Shown here: in pieces, positions 35,886-48,170 of the stretch
Numbering within the stretch: the stretch's first letter is position 1
Layout of the letters: every line of letters starts with the position of its first letter
Assembly: GCF_008710155.1 (NCBI RefSeq)
Contig: NZ_VYPZ01000017.1
Span: 1-64,000 of the forward strand
Length of the DNA: 64,000 bases
Reading direction: 5' to 3'
Origin: Sphingobium limneticum
GTDB lineage: Bacteria; Pseudomonadota; Alphaproteobacteria; Sphingomonadales; Sphingomonadaceae
Program-made: the position numbers and the translations under genes
Notes under the pieces: generated by a model
Databases searched by the model: none
Seen by the model: the letters and a program-made list of their open reading frames with translations, nothing else
Told to the model about the DNA's origin: nothing

Positions 35886-37201
35886 GCTCCAGAAGGACTT
35901 CGCTGCTGATAGCCAGGGTTAACAGCGCCCTCGATCGACTGCATCCACAGATAGACCGGCACACCCTCCTCCACAAACCGGAAGCGCTCGCCCACTTCCT
36001 CGCCAACCGGCTCGATCAGCTGTGCCTCAAGGCCGATCCTGAGCGCCTCGCCAAGTTCGGTGCTGCTGCCCACCAGGTCCACGATGCCGGCATGGTGAAG
36101 TGCGACATCCGCCAGCTTGAGAAGCTCGGCATACTTGCCTGCGACCTGCAGCCGCTTGGCTGCACGCAGACTGCGGTCGGACAGCCGCTGGCGGGTCTCA
36201 TCGATGACAAGTTTCAGCGCATTCGTGACGTCGCTCCGCAGAACCTGCGTGCTACCGCGATCCACAGCGCCGATACCCGCATGCTGTCCCAGCAAACTGG
36301 CGATATAGGGCAGTCCGCAGGATATCCGGGTTATCAGTTCAATCGCGTCGTCATCATAGCGCAAGCCGCAGCTCTCGCTGCCGCGACCGATCAGCTCACC
36401 AACCTCGGCGGCGGTCATATTGGGGATCTGCAGGCCCAGAATATTACGGCGCACCGAGGGGATATGCTCGACAAGCTCGGCCAGGTTGCCGGCGACGCCC
36501 GCAATGACCATCTGCACGCGCGTGGAGCGATCGGACAGATTCTTGACCAGCTCGGCGATCATTCGACGGAACGCGCCGCTTGGACTGCGATCAAATTCGT
36601 CGAGAATAACCAGTACGCGGGTTGACGAAAGTTTGGAGAACAGATCGCTGATCTGGTGCGGTGTGACTTCCCCGGCAGGTAACAGATCTGCCAGAGTACC
36701 GCCGCTCTCTATCTCCGACTGGGTCGGGGCATAGTCGGAGTGAAACAGCATGGGGATCGCTCCGGCAATAGAGCGGAACATGTCGCTGAAGTTCGAATTC
36801 TCACCGCACGAAGTGTAGCAGACGATGTATTTTGCCTCGTCCGCAAGCCTGGTGAGGATCCGCAGCAGCGACGTCTTTCCGATCCCTCGTTCGCCATAGA
36901 CAACAACATGCAGCTGCTGATCCTCAATTGCGCGGATGAGACGCGTCAGGACCGCTTCCCGGCCGGCGAACATGGAAATGCGCGAAACCGGCTGAGACGG
37001 GGTGAATGCTTCGCGCAACTGGGCACGGGCCTTGTCCGCCTCGCTGCCGCGGCCCCGGTGAAGCTGATCGGTGGCAAGAACCTTGAAAAAGGGGAGCTCG
37101 GCGCTCCCTTCAGCCTTGCCATGCATGCCACCGATAGCTGAACGCACAATCGGATCAGGCGCAGACGCCGCACCTTTCAACTTTTTAGAGAACCAGTTCA
37201 A
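35882..37201 (-). CDS. AAA/STAND-like ATPase of unknown role in the EPS cluster
   Basis: The 439-residue product has an N-terminal ~75-residue linker, then an AAA_16/Orc1-type ATPase core. Walker A is GERGIGKTS (103-111), Walker B LVILDEFDR (Asp201-Glu202), followed by a sensor-like VQMVIAGVAGN. The C-terminal part looks like a winged-helix (IVDLVGSSTELGEALRIGL...FRFVEEGVPVYLWMQ). A TTG start is backed by AGGAG seven bases upstream. It is translationally coupled to a CatB-type acetyltransferase gene. Genes of this kind occasionally sit in polysaccharide clusters, but I know of no fixed function; regulation or assembly of the synthetic complex are possibilities. Confidence 0.75.
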   Translation of the reverse strand: MNWFSKKLKGAASAPDPIVRSAIGGMHGKAEGSAELPFFKVLATDQLHRGRGSEADKARAQLREAFTPSQPVSRISMFAGREAVLTRLIRAIEDQQLHVVVYGERGIGKTSLLRILTRLADEAKYIVCYTSCGENSNFSDMFRSIAGAIPMLFHSDYAPTQSEIESGGTLADLLPAGEVTPHQISDLFSKLSSTRVLVILDEFDRSPSGAFRRMIAELVKNLSDRSTRVQMVIAGVAGNLAELVEHIPSVRRNILGLQIPNMTAAEVGELIGRGSESCGLRYDDDAIELITRISCGLPYIASLLGQHAGIGAVDRGSTQVLRSDVTNALKLVIDETRQRLSDRSLRAAKRLQVAGKYAELLKLADVALHHAGIVDLVGSSTELGEALRIGLEAQLIEPVGEEVGERFRFVEEGVPVYLWMQSIEGAVNPGYQQRSPSGA

Positions 37202-37452
37202 AATCTCGCTCCTGACCCGAATTTGCCCGACCCATCCAGGGGTCCGGCAATTTCTCGACCCGTCGTCATAATGCGCCCATGCAAAGGCCGCTGCATCCTG
37301 TATCGCGCGGCAGCCGCCCTCTGCCGCCGCACTTGCGCAACTTATGCAGGGAAATGTGCATCTGCGGCCAGCAAAATTTCATGCACGGGGATCGATTTTG
37401 GCACAGCGTTCGCCATACCCGTCATCTGGCTGCACGATGGCGCCGAGCGCTG

Positions 37453-38436
37453 TCAGGCAGCTTCGTTTCTGATCTCCGTCTCCACGTGGAGTTTCTGAAA
37501 ATACTCGATTGTCTTGATCAGGCCTTCCCTGAGCTGAACCTTGGGGCGCCAATTCAGCTTCGCCTCGGCAACGCTGATATCGGGTCGCCGCTGGGTGGGA
37601 TCATCGCTGGGCAAGGGAAGGTAGACGAGCTCGGACCCTGATCCGGTCAACTCGACCACCGCTTCCGCCAGCTCGCGGATGGTAAATTCAATCGGATTGC
37701 CAAGGTTAACCGGTCCGGTAAAGTCGCGCCCGGTGTCCATCAGGCGCAGAAACCCGTCGACCAGATCCTCATAATAACAGAAGGAACGCGTCTGGGATCC
37801 GTCACCATATATCGTTATCGGTCGACCTTCGAGGGCCTGAACGACAAAGTTGGACACCACCCGTCCGTCATTGGGATGCATGCGCGGGCCGTAGGTATTG
37901 AAAATACGGGCGATCTTTATGTCGAGGCCATGCTGCCGGTGATAATCCATGAACAGCGTTTCAGCGCAACGCTTGCCCTCGTCATAGCAGGATCGCAGCC
38001 CGATCGGATTGACATTGCCCCAATAGCCCTCGACCTGCGGGTGTATGGAAGGATCGCCATATACCTCGCTCGTTGATGCCTGGAAGACACGCGCTTTGAG
38101 ACGCTTCGCAAGTCCTAGCACGTTGATCGCGCCGATCACCGATGTCTTGGTCGTCTGCACCGGATCGTGCTGGTAGTGGATTGGCGAGGCCGGGCAGGCC
38201 AGATTATAGATTTCATCCACCTCCACATAGAGCGGAAAGCAGATGTCGTGTCGAAGAAATTCAAACCGCGGATGGGTATAGAGATGATCAAGGTTACTCT
38301 TGTCACCCGTGAAAAGATTGTCGACGCACAGCACTTCGTCTCCGCGGTCGAGCAGGCGATCAATCAGGTGTGAGCCAAGGAAACCTGCGCCGCCGGTGAC
38401 CAGGATTCGCCTGCGACGATAATGATTATTGCCCAT
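37453..38436 (-). CDS. UDP-glucuronate decarboxylase (UDP-xylose synthase)
   Basis: A 327-residue short-chain dehydrogenase of the UXS group. It converts UDP-GlcA from Ugd into UDP-xylose with bound NAD+. [10 protein letters not shown] (15-24) binds the cofactor. The catalytic pair is Tyr151/Lys155 in RSCYDEGKR, and the UXS hallmark [10 protein letters not shown] (81-90) and [12 protein letters not shown] follow. The substrate-binding block [15 protein letters not shown] is intact. It implies a xylose residue in some surface glycan, or use as an intermediate to another pentose. It is a single gene with 190-250 nt gaps on both sides. Confidence 0.93.
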   Translation of the reverse strand: MGNNHYRRRRILVTGGAGFLGSHLIDRLLDRGDEVLCVDNLFTGDKSNLDHLYTHPRFEFLRHDICFPLYVEVDEIYNLACPASPIHYQHDPVQTTKTSVIGAINVLGLAKRLKARVFQASTSEVYGDPSIHPQVEGYWGNVNPIGLRSCYDEGKRCAETLFMDYHRQHGLDIKIARIFNTYGPRMHPNDGRVVSNFVVQALEGRPITIYGDGSQTRSFCYYEDLVDGFLRLMDTGRDFTGPVNLGNPIEFTIRELAEAVVELTGSGSELVYLPLPSDDPTQRRPDISVAEAKLNWRPKVQLREGLIKTIEYFQKLHVETEIRNEAA

Positions 38437-38624
38437 GCCAAAACAACTGCCCCCTTGTTGTCAAATGCACATCGCGTGAAGCAGAATCATTCAAGCAGCG
38501 ATGTTGCACCTCTATGAGCCTATATCTGTCCCTCGACGTTGATAAGAGAAATCTTCATCAAACGGAGCAATAGTCCCAAATAGAGACTGTCCAGGATCAG
38601 CCGGCGGAAGCGGCTTTGCCCTGG

Positions 38625-40208
38625 TCAGGCGCGCAGACCAGGCGCAGCTGCTGCCGCATCCTCCTTGCGCGCGCGGTCAATGAGCGCAACCGCTGCTCCC
38701 AGCATCGCAAAAACCAGCGGATGGTTGTCGAGCTGGCTCAGGATCGTCTTGATCACCACGAAATTCGCAAGCGCTATCGTTACGGGAATGAGCAGCATGG
38801 TTTCATGTTCCCGCGCACCCTTTACCGCCATGGCACCAGCGTAGATCGTGACGATAAACATGCCAAAATAGGCGATCAGGCCAGGTATCCCTACTTCAAG
38901 CGCCACCGCCAAGACATAGGTGTCGATCGTGCCGATCCCGGCGCGATTGACAAAGCCCAGCTGAGCGGCGCCCCGACCAAGGCCGTAACCCCATGGCCGG
39001 GCGATGACCATCGGTGTGCCCGACCGATACTGATCCTGACGTGCATTGGTACTCGCCTGCTGGGCGCCTCCGCCCCAGACCATGACGCTGATCTGTGGCA
39101 CGAACATGGTGGACGCCAGGAATGCAACCAGAACTGCCGGGTAGGCGACAATCACGGCTGTTCCGATCAGGCTATCCTTGCGACGAGCCCGCCTCAGATA
39201 TCCCCAGAAAAACAGGTAGAAGAGAAACGAGAGCATGAAGCCGACCACGCCCAGGCGCGAATCGGTCATGATGATGCAATGAAACATGACCGGTAGGGTG
39301 ATTAGCGCTGCAAACCGGACCACCAGTTTCCTGCTCGTTACAAGAAAGTGCAGCACGAAAGGCGTTGTTATGCCCAGAAATTCCGCAAAGCCCAGGCTTG
39401 TGGTAAATTTGCTCTGGACGCGATAGATCCCGGTAGCGGCACGGGCGGCGCCTACAAGGATCCGTTGCACGCTCTCGTCCTGCACAGCCAGAAATGACGG
39501 GATATGTCCCGCCCAGGGGACCTGGCCCAGGCGGTGTTCCCAGTAAGCCAGCACAGCAAGAAATATAATTACGCCCCACATCAGCCAGGCAAACGCGGTA
39601 ACCCTTCCCGGCCTCGAAAACTGGTAAACGCTCACGAAGAATATAAGCATCCAATAGAGAAGCGCCACGACAAGCTTGTTTAAGGACACCTCTACATTAC
39701 TGGAATAAGCTACAGATATTGCAGCAAGTACCATGAATGTGGTGAGCCATTTCCACACTTTGGGCGGTGCTTGCAATGTCGTCTTGAGCTGGTTACGCAT
39801 CGATGGCGATACAGACAGGCTGATCAGAAACAGCAGAGCAAGCGGGAAACCGAAGAGACGCAAGGCCGTGATCCAGGGCAATCCGGCGACATCGAGCGCA
39901 AGATAGTCGGGCCAGATCATCTGTGCGACGAGGAAGCTCCAGAAGAATACCGAAACCGCCCGCATCGGCGGGTTTTCAGTATCCGGCAGCATCCAGATGA
40001 TGAAGAGCGCAAACAAGGCAAGAGGCGCCAGCAACGGCATCAGCATGCTGTAGGCATAAAGCGCCAGCGCTATGCCATAGAGAAAGGCGAGGTTCGCGAC
40101 CAGCGCGATCTTCAGTTCCCGCCTCCACCCTCGGATGGGCGGCGCAGTGTAGCCCCCGAGAACGAATTTGGCGGGAGGCTGGGGGCGTCGCCATTTCAAC
40201 GAGAGCAT
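38625..40208 (-). CDS. O-antigen ligase/Wzy-type polymerase
   Basis: A 527-residue integral membrane protein with about 12 hydrophobic helices and a large periplasmic loop near residues 350-420. In that loop the Wzy_C/WaaL-like region has RSGTPMVIARPWGYGLGRGAAQLG followed by GTIDTYVLAVALEVGIPGL, the usual (R)x(PxGxGxG) and NxY/DTY-like pattern. It would polymerise lipid-linked repeat units in the periplasm, or ligate glycan to an acceptor; polymerase is favoured by the Wzz/Wza genes in the same locus. An ATG start is used, and the next gene upstream on the same strand is a hexapeptide acetyltransferase about 60 nt away. Confidence 0.87.
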   Translation of the reverse strand: MLSLKWRRPQPPAKFVLGGYTAPPIRGWRRELKIALVANLAFLYGIALALYAYSMLMPLLAPLALFALFIIWMLPDTENPPMRAVSVFFWSFLVAQMIWPDYLALDVAGLPWITALRLFGFPLALLFLISLSVSPSMRNQLKTTLQAPPKVWKWLTTFMVLAAISVAYSSNVEVSLNKLVVALLYWMLIFFVSVYQFSRPGRVTAFAWLMWGVIIFLAVLAYWEHRLGQVPWAGHIPSFLAVQDESVQRILVGAARAATGIYRVQSKFTTSLGFAEFLGITTPFVLHFLVTSRKLVVRFAALITLPVMFHCIIMTDSRLGVVGFMLSFLFYLFFWGYLRRARRKDSLIGTAVIVAYPAVLVAFLASTMFVPQISVMVWGGGAQQASTNARQDQYRSGTPMVIARPWGYGLGRGAAQLGFVNRAGIGTIDTYVLAVALEVGIPGLIAYFGMFIVTIYAGAMAVKGAREHETMLLIPVTIALANFVVIKTILSQLDNHPLVFAMLGAAVALIDRARKEDAAAAAPGLRA

Positions 40209-40268
40209 GGCGCTGCCTCCATGTCGAGCGAACCTCTGATGGTCATATGTGAGCTGAGGGCGAGAATT

Positions 40269-40655
40269 TCACGCGGGATTGATACTGGCTGGATTGCCAA
40301 TTGCCCGGCTTCTGCTGGGCATATCCTTGGTAACGACTGCCCCGGGCTCGATCACGCAATCCGCTCCGATCGTGACACCTGGCATGATGATCGCGCGCGG
40401 ACCGACCCGGGTCCCGGCACCAACCCTTGTATCCAGATAGACGCCCCGAGCCATGTCATGGGTGAGAAGAACCGATTCCTCGGCAAATACGCAACCCTCC
40501 GCGATATGCACCCCCTTGGGCCAGGTGCGGTCTATCAGGGCGCTCCCGGCGATATGGGCACCGGGCGCGATATCCATGCCCCAAAGATATCTCCGCACCA
40601 GCTGAGAAATCATGCCCTTCCATGAAATACGGACACTATGCGGCTGTGAAGTCAT
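40269..40655 (-). CDS. Hexapeptide-repeat (LbH) acyltransferase
   Basis: A 128-residue left-handed beta-helix protein with repeats such as APGAHIAGSALI, IAEGCVFAEESVLLTHD, LDTRVGAGTRVGPRAIIMPGVTIGADCVIEPGAVVTKDM, ending IGNPASINPA. Catalytic His is likely in LLTHD. It resembles the small WcaF/NodL/NeuD-type acetyltransferases and probably O-acetylates a sugar. ATG at 40655; a second in-frame Met 14 residues later is possible. It precedes the Wzy gene and diverges from another LbH gene 64 nt away. Confidence 0.85.
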   Translation of the reverse strand: MTSQPHSVRISWKGMISQLVRRYLWGMDIAPGAHIAGSALIDRTWPKGVHIAEGCVFAEESVLLTHDMARGVYLDTRVGAGTRVGPRAIIMPGVTIGADCVIEPGAVVTKDMPSRSRAIGNPASINPA

Positions 40656-40719
40656 GCCCTTGGTGTAATTTGGTTTCTTCGTCCTTTCAACCTCTGCTAT
40701 TGGCCTGCTCGGAGATTTT

Positions 40720-41181
40720 ATGGCACTTCATTCCTTGAACAAGCTTCGCGCCGTGCGACGGTTTCTGGTGGGCATCCGCCGTTCGTGGCTCAGATATGGC
40801 CACGGGGTGCTTGTGGATCCGTCTGCAAGCGTGTCGCTTTCGAGCCGCTTCATCGCAGGACGGCGCAACGATATTGTCGTAGGCGCCCAATCCCTCGTGG
40901 CGTTCAAGACCCTTGTCTATACGCAGGACCACGTATCTGGAGAACATAAGCCTGTTCGTATCGGGCGTCACTGCTTTATCGGTGGCGGAAGCGTGATCAT
41001 GCCTGGAGTGACTGTCGGGGACCGATCGATCGTGGCAGCAGGCTCTGTCGTCTTCAACGACGTGCCTCCCTGCTCGATCGTCGGCGGCAATCCTGCTCGA
41101 CTGCTCCGTGCCGATGTAGAAGTTGGCCCATATGGCCGGCTGAAGAACGCGGACGAAAACGTGAAGCAGATGTGGCGATGA
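40720..41181 (+). CDS. Hexapeptide-repeat (LbH) acyltransferase
   Basis: A 153-residue protein. The N-terminal part (LRAVRRFLVGIRRSWLRYGHG) is basic and helical, followed by LbH coils: VDPSASVSLSSRF, VVGAQSLVAFKTLVYTQDHVSGEHKPVRIGRHCFIGGGSVIMPGVTVGDRSIVAAGSVVFND, closing IVGGNPARLLR. The TQDH element supplies the probable catalytic His. It is a WcaF-like acetyltransferase by family pattern. The T1SS ABC gene begins 58 nt downstream on the same strand. With the proteins at 35.3 and 40.3 kb this makes three hexapeptide acetyltransferases, which suggests a heavily acetylated polymer. Confidence 0.85.
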   Translation: MALHSLNKLRAVRRFLVGIRRSWLRYGHGVLVDPSASVSLSSRFIAGRRNDIVVGAQSLVAFKTLVYTQDHVSGEHKPVRIGRHCFIGGGSVIMPGVTVGDRSIVAAGSVVFNDVPPCSIVGGNPARLLRADVEVGPYGRLKNADENVKQMWR

Positions 41182-41239
41182 CGACGCTTGACCTGGCGCC
41201 AGAACCCGATGATAGATTTTCAGTGATGGATAGATATAG

Positions 41240-42955
41240 ATGACAGCTGGTTCTCTGATTTTACAGGAGCCTTCTTTCTCGCCACTTGCAGAGTTGAAGA
41301 GCAGACTTCGCGGGGGAATGGTGTGGGTCGGCGTCCTGAGCGCTGTTCTTAACATATTGCTGCTCAGCGGCTCCGTCTACATGATGCTCGTCTATGACAT
41401 GGTTCTGCCCAGCCGATCGATACCGACGCTGATGGGACTCCTGATCATGGTGATCCTCGCCTACTCCTATCAGGGGTTCCTGGAAACTGTTCGCGCGCGG
41501 ATCTTCACTCATCTTGCCTCCACGATGGAAGTCGATCTCACGTCTTTCATTCACAAGCTGGTCATCACCATGGCCCGGGGCGGTTCGGCAAAAGATCCTC
41601 TTCAGCCCATTCGCGACCTTGAACAGATGCGCGCATTTCTGTCCGGCGCCGGCCCTATGGCGCTGATGGATCTGCCGTGGATGTTTTTCTTCATAATCGT
41701 TCTCTTCCTGCTGCACCCACTGCTTGGCATCACGGTGTTCGTAGGCTCGCTCGTCCTCATCGGTCTGACGGTTCTGACCAATTCGCTCACGGCCGCACGA
41801 ACCGTTGAGATGACTGGCATAACCAACGACCGCACCAGGATCGCCGACACGTCGCGTCGGCACGCGGAGGCGCTGTACGTGATGGGAATGGAAGGCCGCT
41901 TTCGCGATCGCTGGACGGCCATCAGCGGGCAGTATCTTCAGGCACACCAGAAAGTCACCAACGTCACTGCCACGATGAGCACCATCAGCAAGATGGTGCG
42001 ACTGCTATTGCAATCGCTCGTTCTGACCGTGGGCGCACTACTTGTGATGAACGGGCAGGCCAGTGGCGGCGTGATCTTTGCCAGTTCAATTCTCTCGGCA
42101 CGCGCCTTTGGACCGGTGGAACTTGTCATCGGCAACTGGAAGGGCCTGGTCGCGGCCCGCGATAGCTGGACGCGCCTCCAGTCCTGGCTGCCTTCGGTGA
42201 TGGGGCAGCGCGCGCCGCTCAGTCTGAAACCACCGCTTCTATCCCTTTCTGTCGAGAACCTCTCGCTTGCACCGGCAGGCTCTGATGAGCGAACGGTCAC
42301 TGGCGTGACGTTCCTTGCCAAAGCGGGCGAGGCGGTCGCTGTTCTTGGACCAAGCGGTTGTGGCAAATCGACCCTGGTTCGAGGCCTGGCAGGTATTCTG
42401 TCGCCGCTCAGCGGCAGTGTCAGACTGGATGGCGCAGCGCTTGATCAGTGGGATAGCGAGGCCCTTGGCCAGCACATCGGCTATGTGCCGCAGAATGTGG
42501 AGCTGCTGACCGGCACGATAGCACAGAATATCGCCCGTTTCGAACCCAACGCGCCTTCGGACCTCATCATCGCTGCGGCGCGCCAGGCGGGCGTTCACGA
42601 TCTCATCCTGCATCTCCCCGAAGGCTATGAGACACAGGTCGGCAACGACGGCTCGCGTCTCTCGGCAGGACAGCGGCAGCGCATAGCGCTGGCCCGAGCG
42701 CTCTATCGAGATCCTTTCCTGATCATCCTGGATGAGCCAAACTCCAATCTCGACATCCCGGGAGAGGAGGCCCTTGGAGAGGCCGTATCTGCAGCCAGCG
42801 CACGAGGTGCCATCGTGATCGTTGTTGCGCATCGTCCTTCCATCCTCCGGGCGATCGACATCGTCCTCCTGATGCGCGACGGCCGTGTTCAGGCCTACGG
42901 TCCGAAAGAGAAGCTGGTTCCTCATCTGCTTCCAGATTATCATCCGGCCGCTTGA
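41240..42955 (+). CDS. Type I secretion ABC protein (PrtD type), canonical
   Basis: A 571-residue half-transporter of the PrtD/AprD group without an N-terminal peptidase domain. The membrane part has the family blocks LLLSGSVYMMLVYDMVLPS and MDLPWMFFFIIVLFLLHPLLG. The ATPase is complete: Walker A GPSGCGKS (370-377), Q-loop GYVPQ, signature LSAGQRQR (474-481), Walker B LIILDEPNSNLD and H-loop His531 in VAHRP. It is closely related to the degenerate paralogue at 19088-20824, which it may complement as a heterodimer partner, or it may serve another substrate with the single HlyD. No HlyD or TolC gene is adjacent here. The next gene is convergent. Confidence 0.93.
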   Translation: MTAGSLILQEPSFSPLAELKSRLRGGMVWVGVLSAVLNILLLSGSVYMMLVYDMVLPSRSIPTLMGLLIMVILAYSYQGFLETVRARIFTHLASTMEVDLTSFIHKLVITMARGGSAKDPLQPIRDLEQMRAFLSGAGPMALMDLPWMFFFIIVLFLLHPLLGITVFVGSLVLIGLTVLTNSLTAARTVEMTGITNDRTRIADTSRRHAEALYVMGMEGRFRDRWTAISGQYLQAHQKVTNVTATMSTISKMVRLLLQSLVLTVGALLVMNGQASGGVIFASSILSARAFGPVELVIGNWKGLVAARDSWTRLQSWLPSVMGQRAPLSLKPPLLSLSVENLSLAPAGSDERTVTGVTFLAKAGEAVAVLGPSGCGKSTLVRGLAGILSPLSGSVRLDGAALDQWDSEALGQHIGYVPQNVELLTGTIAQNIARFEPNAPSDLIIAAARQAGVHDLILHLPEGYETQVGNDGSRLSAGQRQRIALARALYRDPFLIILDEPNSNLDIPGEEALGEAVSAASARGAIVIVVAHRPSILRAIDIVLLMRDGRVQAYGPKEKLVPHLLPDYHPAA

Positions 42956-43219
42956 GCCAGACGCGCGCAAAGCATTGTTGCCCCGCACCGCCCCATTGGC
43001 TGCCTCCGCGTGTTCCTGTTGCATCTGACAACGGCTGCGCGACAGGGCAGGAAGCTTTCTCGGGTGCCCAGACCTGTCTCGTCAGGAACCCGAGGTGGGG
43101 GCACATCATGAGCCGGTAAAGCATATGTCGGCGCGCTGGCACCAAGGCGCAAAGTCTGGAATCAGTGCGAGGTCACCGGCACGGGTCACCTGATTGCCAA
43201 AGTCAGGGCCCCTGATCAA

Positions 43220-44086
43220 TCATTCAGGCAGAATGCCGCGCAAATAGCGGCCATAATCGGACTTGCCGAGCATGCCGATCGCTTTTTCCAGCTGAGCGCT
43301 GTCGATGAAGCCTTGGCGAAAGGCGATTTCTTCGGGTGCGGCGATCTTGAAGCCCTGCCGCTTTTCCAGGACCCGAACAAATTCGGCAGCGTCGAGCAGG
43401 CTGTCGGGCGTGCCCGTGTCGAGCCAGGCATAGCCGCGGCCCATGATCTCGACATGGAGGTCCCCGTGCTCGAGATAAGCGCGATTGACGTCAGTGATTT
43501 CCAGCTCGCCGCGGGGCGAAGGCTTCAGGTTGGCGGCAATATCGACCACCTGTTCGTCATAGAAATAAAGACCCGTAACAGCCCAGTTGGACTTGGGTTG
43601 TGCGGGCTTTTCCTCGATCGTGACGGCTTTCATGGCATCGTCGAAGCTGACCACACCATAGCGTTCGGGGTCATGAACATGATAGGCAAAGACACTGGCC
43701 CCTTCTTTGCGTGACGAGGCGCTGGCAAGGATCTCCGGCAGACCGTGGCCATGGAAGATGTTATCGCCCAGGATCAGCGCGGACTGCTTGCCAGCAACGA
43801 AATCGGCACCGATGATATAGGCCTGCGCCAGGCCGTCGGGGCTGGGCTGTTCTGCATAGTCGATCGCCATGCCCCAAGCCGATCCGTCGCCCAGCAGCGA
43901 CTGGAAGGCAGGCAGGTCGCGCGGCGTGGAGATGACAAGAACCTCGCGAATGCCCGCCAGCATCAATGTGGTGAGGGGATAATAGATCATCGGCTTATCA
44001 TAGACCGGCATGAGCTGCTTCGAAGTCGACAGCGTCATGGGATAGAGGCGGGTTCCGCTGCCGCCAGCGAGAATGATGCCCTTCAT
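43220..44086 (-). CDS. rmlA: Glucose-1-phosphate thymidylyltransferase
   Basis: It makes dTDP-glucose from glucose-1-phosphate and dTTP, the first step to dTDP-L-rhamnose. The 288 residues are normal length. The nucleotide loop GGSGTRL covers 8-14 with the catalytic Lys23 in TSKQLMP, and [10 protein letters not shown] follows. GDNIFHGHG and the C-terminal GYAWLDTGT are family marks. It is the last gene of the rmlCBDA operon, 22 nt after rmlD, and is therefore downstream of the IS insertion in rmlB; its transcription may be reduced by polarity. The convergent T1SS gene lies 264 nt away. Confidence 0.96.
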   Translation of the reverse strand: MKGIILAGGSGTRLYPMTLSTSKQLMPVYDKPMIYYPLTTLMLAGIREVLVISTPRDLPAFQSLLGDGSAWGMAIDYAEQPSPDGLAQAYIIGADFVAGKQSALILGDNIFHGHGLPEILASASSRKEGASVFAYHVHDPERYGVVSFDDAMKAVTIEEKPAQPKSNWAVTGLYFYDEQVVDIAANLKPSPRGELEITDVNRAYLEHGDLHVEIMGRGYAWLDTGTPDSLLDAAEFVRVLEKRQGFKIAAPEEIAFRQGFIDSAQLEKAIGMLGKSDYGRYLRGILPE

Positions 44087-44108
44087 AAATTAATGTCCTC
44101 AAAGAAAA

Positions 44109-44999
44109 TCAGCGGGCCGCCGGTTGCAGGCGATCCATCACATCGGACAGCGATACGCGCCAGTCCGGCAAGGTAACGTTATGAACCTGTGCGATCAGTC
44201 CGCTATCGAGGCGCGAATTGGCGGGCCGAGAAGCGGGCGTGGGATAATCGCCTGTGCCTATCCGCCGGACCGTTGCCGACGGTCCGCCGCGTACCGCTGA
44301 AGCCGCAAAGACAGCTTCGGCAAGGTCCGCCCAGCTTCCTTCACCCTGTGCGGTCATATGGAACAGGCCGCGCAAGGCCGGGGAGCTATCAGCTACCATA
44401 TTGGTAGCCACCTGCAGGATGGCGTCAGCGATCGCTAGTGCGCTGGTCGGATTGCCGACTTGGTCCGCGACAACCGAAACTTCGTCCCGGTCGCCTGCCA
44501 GGCGAAGCATGGTCTTTACGAAGTTGCCGCCGTATGGGCTATAGACCCACGCAACGCGCAATATCACGCTATTGTCCGCATAGGTCGCCAACACTGCCTG
44601 CTCCCCTGCCAGCTTAGAGATACCATAGACGCCGCTGGGGTTAGTCAGATCGCTTTCCCGATAGGGCCGGTCCAGCGTACCGTCGAACACATAGTCGGTA
44701 GAAATATGTATTAGCGGCACGCTCAACCTCTTGGCCGCTTGCGCAACGGCGCCGGCGCCGGCGCCGTTGATGGCATGGGCGATCTCGCTTTCGTTTTCCG
44801 CCTTGTCGACCGCAGTGTAGGCTGCCGCGGAGACAATGACGTCGGGTACCGCGCATTCCAGCGCCTTGGCCACTGATGCCGGATCGGCCAAATCCAGTTC
44901 GGGACGGCCCAGCGCGACCACCTCATATCCGGCAGCCGCACCGCGTTCGATCAGGCTGGTCACGACCTGCCCGACTCTTCCGGTGACGGCAATCTTCAT
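44109..44999 (-). CDS. rmlD: dTDP-4-dehydrorhamnose reductase
   Basis: It performs the last, NAD(P)H-dependent step of dTDP-L-rhamnose synthesis. The 296-residue SDR has an N-terminal [13 protein letters not shown] cofactor loop, ISTDYVFDG (99-107) and the catalytic YGISK (Tyr125, Lys129), with [17 protein letters not shown] and a C-terminal [10 protein letters not shown]. Its ATG overlaps the rmlB stop by 4 nt (ATGA), so translation was originally coupled to rmlB; after the IS insertion only ribosomes starting inside the 3' rmlB fragment could keep that coupling. Confidence 0.95.
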   Translation of the reverse strand: MKIAVTGRVGQVVTSLIERGAAAGYEVVALGRPELDLADPASVAKALECAVPDVIVSAAAYTAVDKAENESEIAHAINGAGAGAVAQAAKRLSVPLIHISTDYVFDGTLDRPYRESDLTNPSGVYGISKLAGEQAVLATYADNSVILRVAWVYSPYGGNFVKTMLRLAGDRDEVSVVADQVGNPTSALAIADAILQVATNMVADSSPALRGLFHMTAQGEGSWADLAEAVFAASAVRGGPSATVRRIGTGDYPTPASRPANSRLDSGLIAQVHNVTLPDWRVSLSDVMDRLQPAAR

Positions 45000-45538
45000 G
45001 CAGGCACCGTGTAAGCGGTCGACGCGCTCGCGAGGCCAAGCCTTTGGCCGTCATACTGCTCGCGCAGCGGCTGCCACCACCACTGATTTTCCAGGAACCA
45101 GCGCACCGTCTTCTCAATGCCGCTGTCGAAATTCTCCTGCGCACGCCAGCCCAGTTCATTTTCCAGCTTGGTCGCATCGATTGCATAGCGGGCGTCATGG
45201 CCGGGACGGTCAGTAACGAACTCGATCAGCCCTTCGCGCGGCGAACCGGCTGGCACCAGTTCGTCCAGCACCGCGCAGATGCGGCGGACTACCTCTATAT
45301 TAGTCCGCTCGTTGCGACCGCCGACATTATAGGTCTCGCCCGGCTCGCCCCTTTCGATGATGAGATCAAGCGCACGGACATGATCGTCGACATAGAGCCA
45401 ATCACGGATATTGTCGCCCTTGCCGTAGACCGGCAGCTTCCGGCCCGCGAGCGCATTGAGGATGGTCAGCGGGATCAGCTCTTCCGGGAAGTGATAGGGG
45501 CCGTAATTGTTCGAGCAGTTCGAGACAACGACCGGCAG
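44996..45538 (-). pseudogene. rmlB: rmlB, 3' fragment (residues 178-357) cut off by the IS
   Basis: This is the C-terminal half of dTDP-glucose 4,6-dehydratase, continuing in frame from Leu-Pro (encoded by the 6-bp duplicated target at 45533-45538) into [32 protein letters not shown] and the family end. A short open frame from an ATG inside the IS end (45574) would put a dozen foreign residues in front of it. It holds only the substrate-binding half and lacks the cofactor loop and catalytic Tyr/Lys. Removing the IS and one target copy would restore a 357-residue protein. Confidence 0.95.
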
Positions 45539-45617
45539 TGCCGCGCGACAATCAGGATGAGAGAGCAGCGTCAATCAAGATGAGAATCGCCACCTGCTGA
45601 TGCGGCGTAGGGCGTAG

Positions 45618-48070
<2,453 letters not shown>

Positions 48071-48170
48071 CGCTTGCCAGCGTCAATCAAAGCAGGCACC
48101 ACTTGAAAACCGCGACGATCAGTTCTCATCCTGATTGACGGAAACTTCTCATCCAGATCGCCGCGCCATA

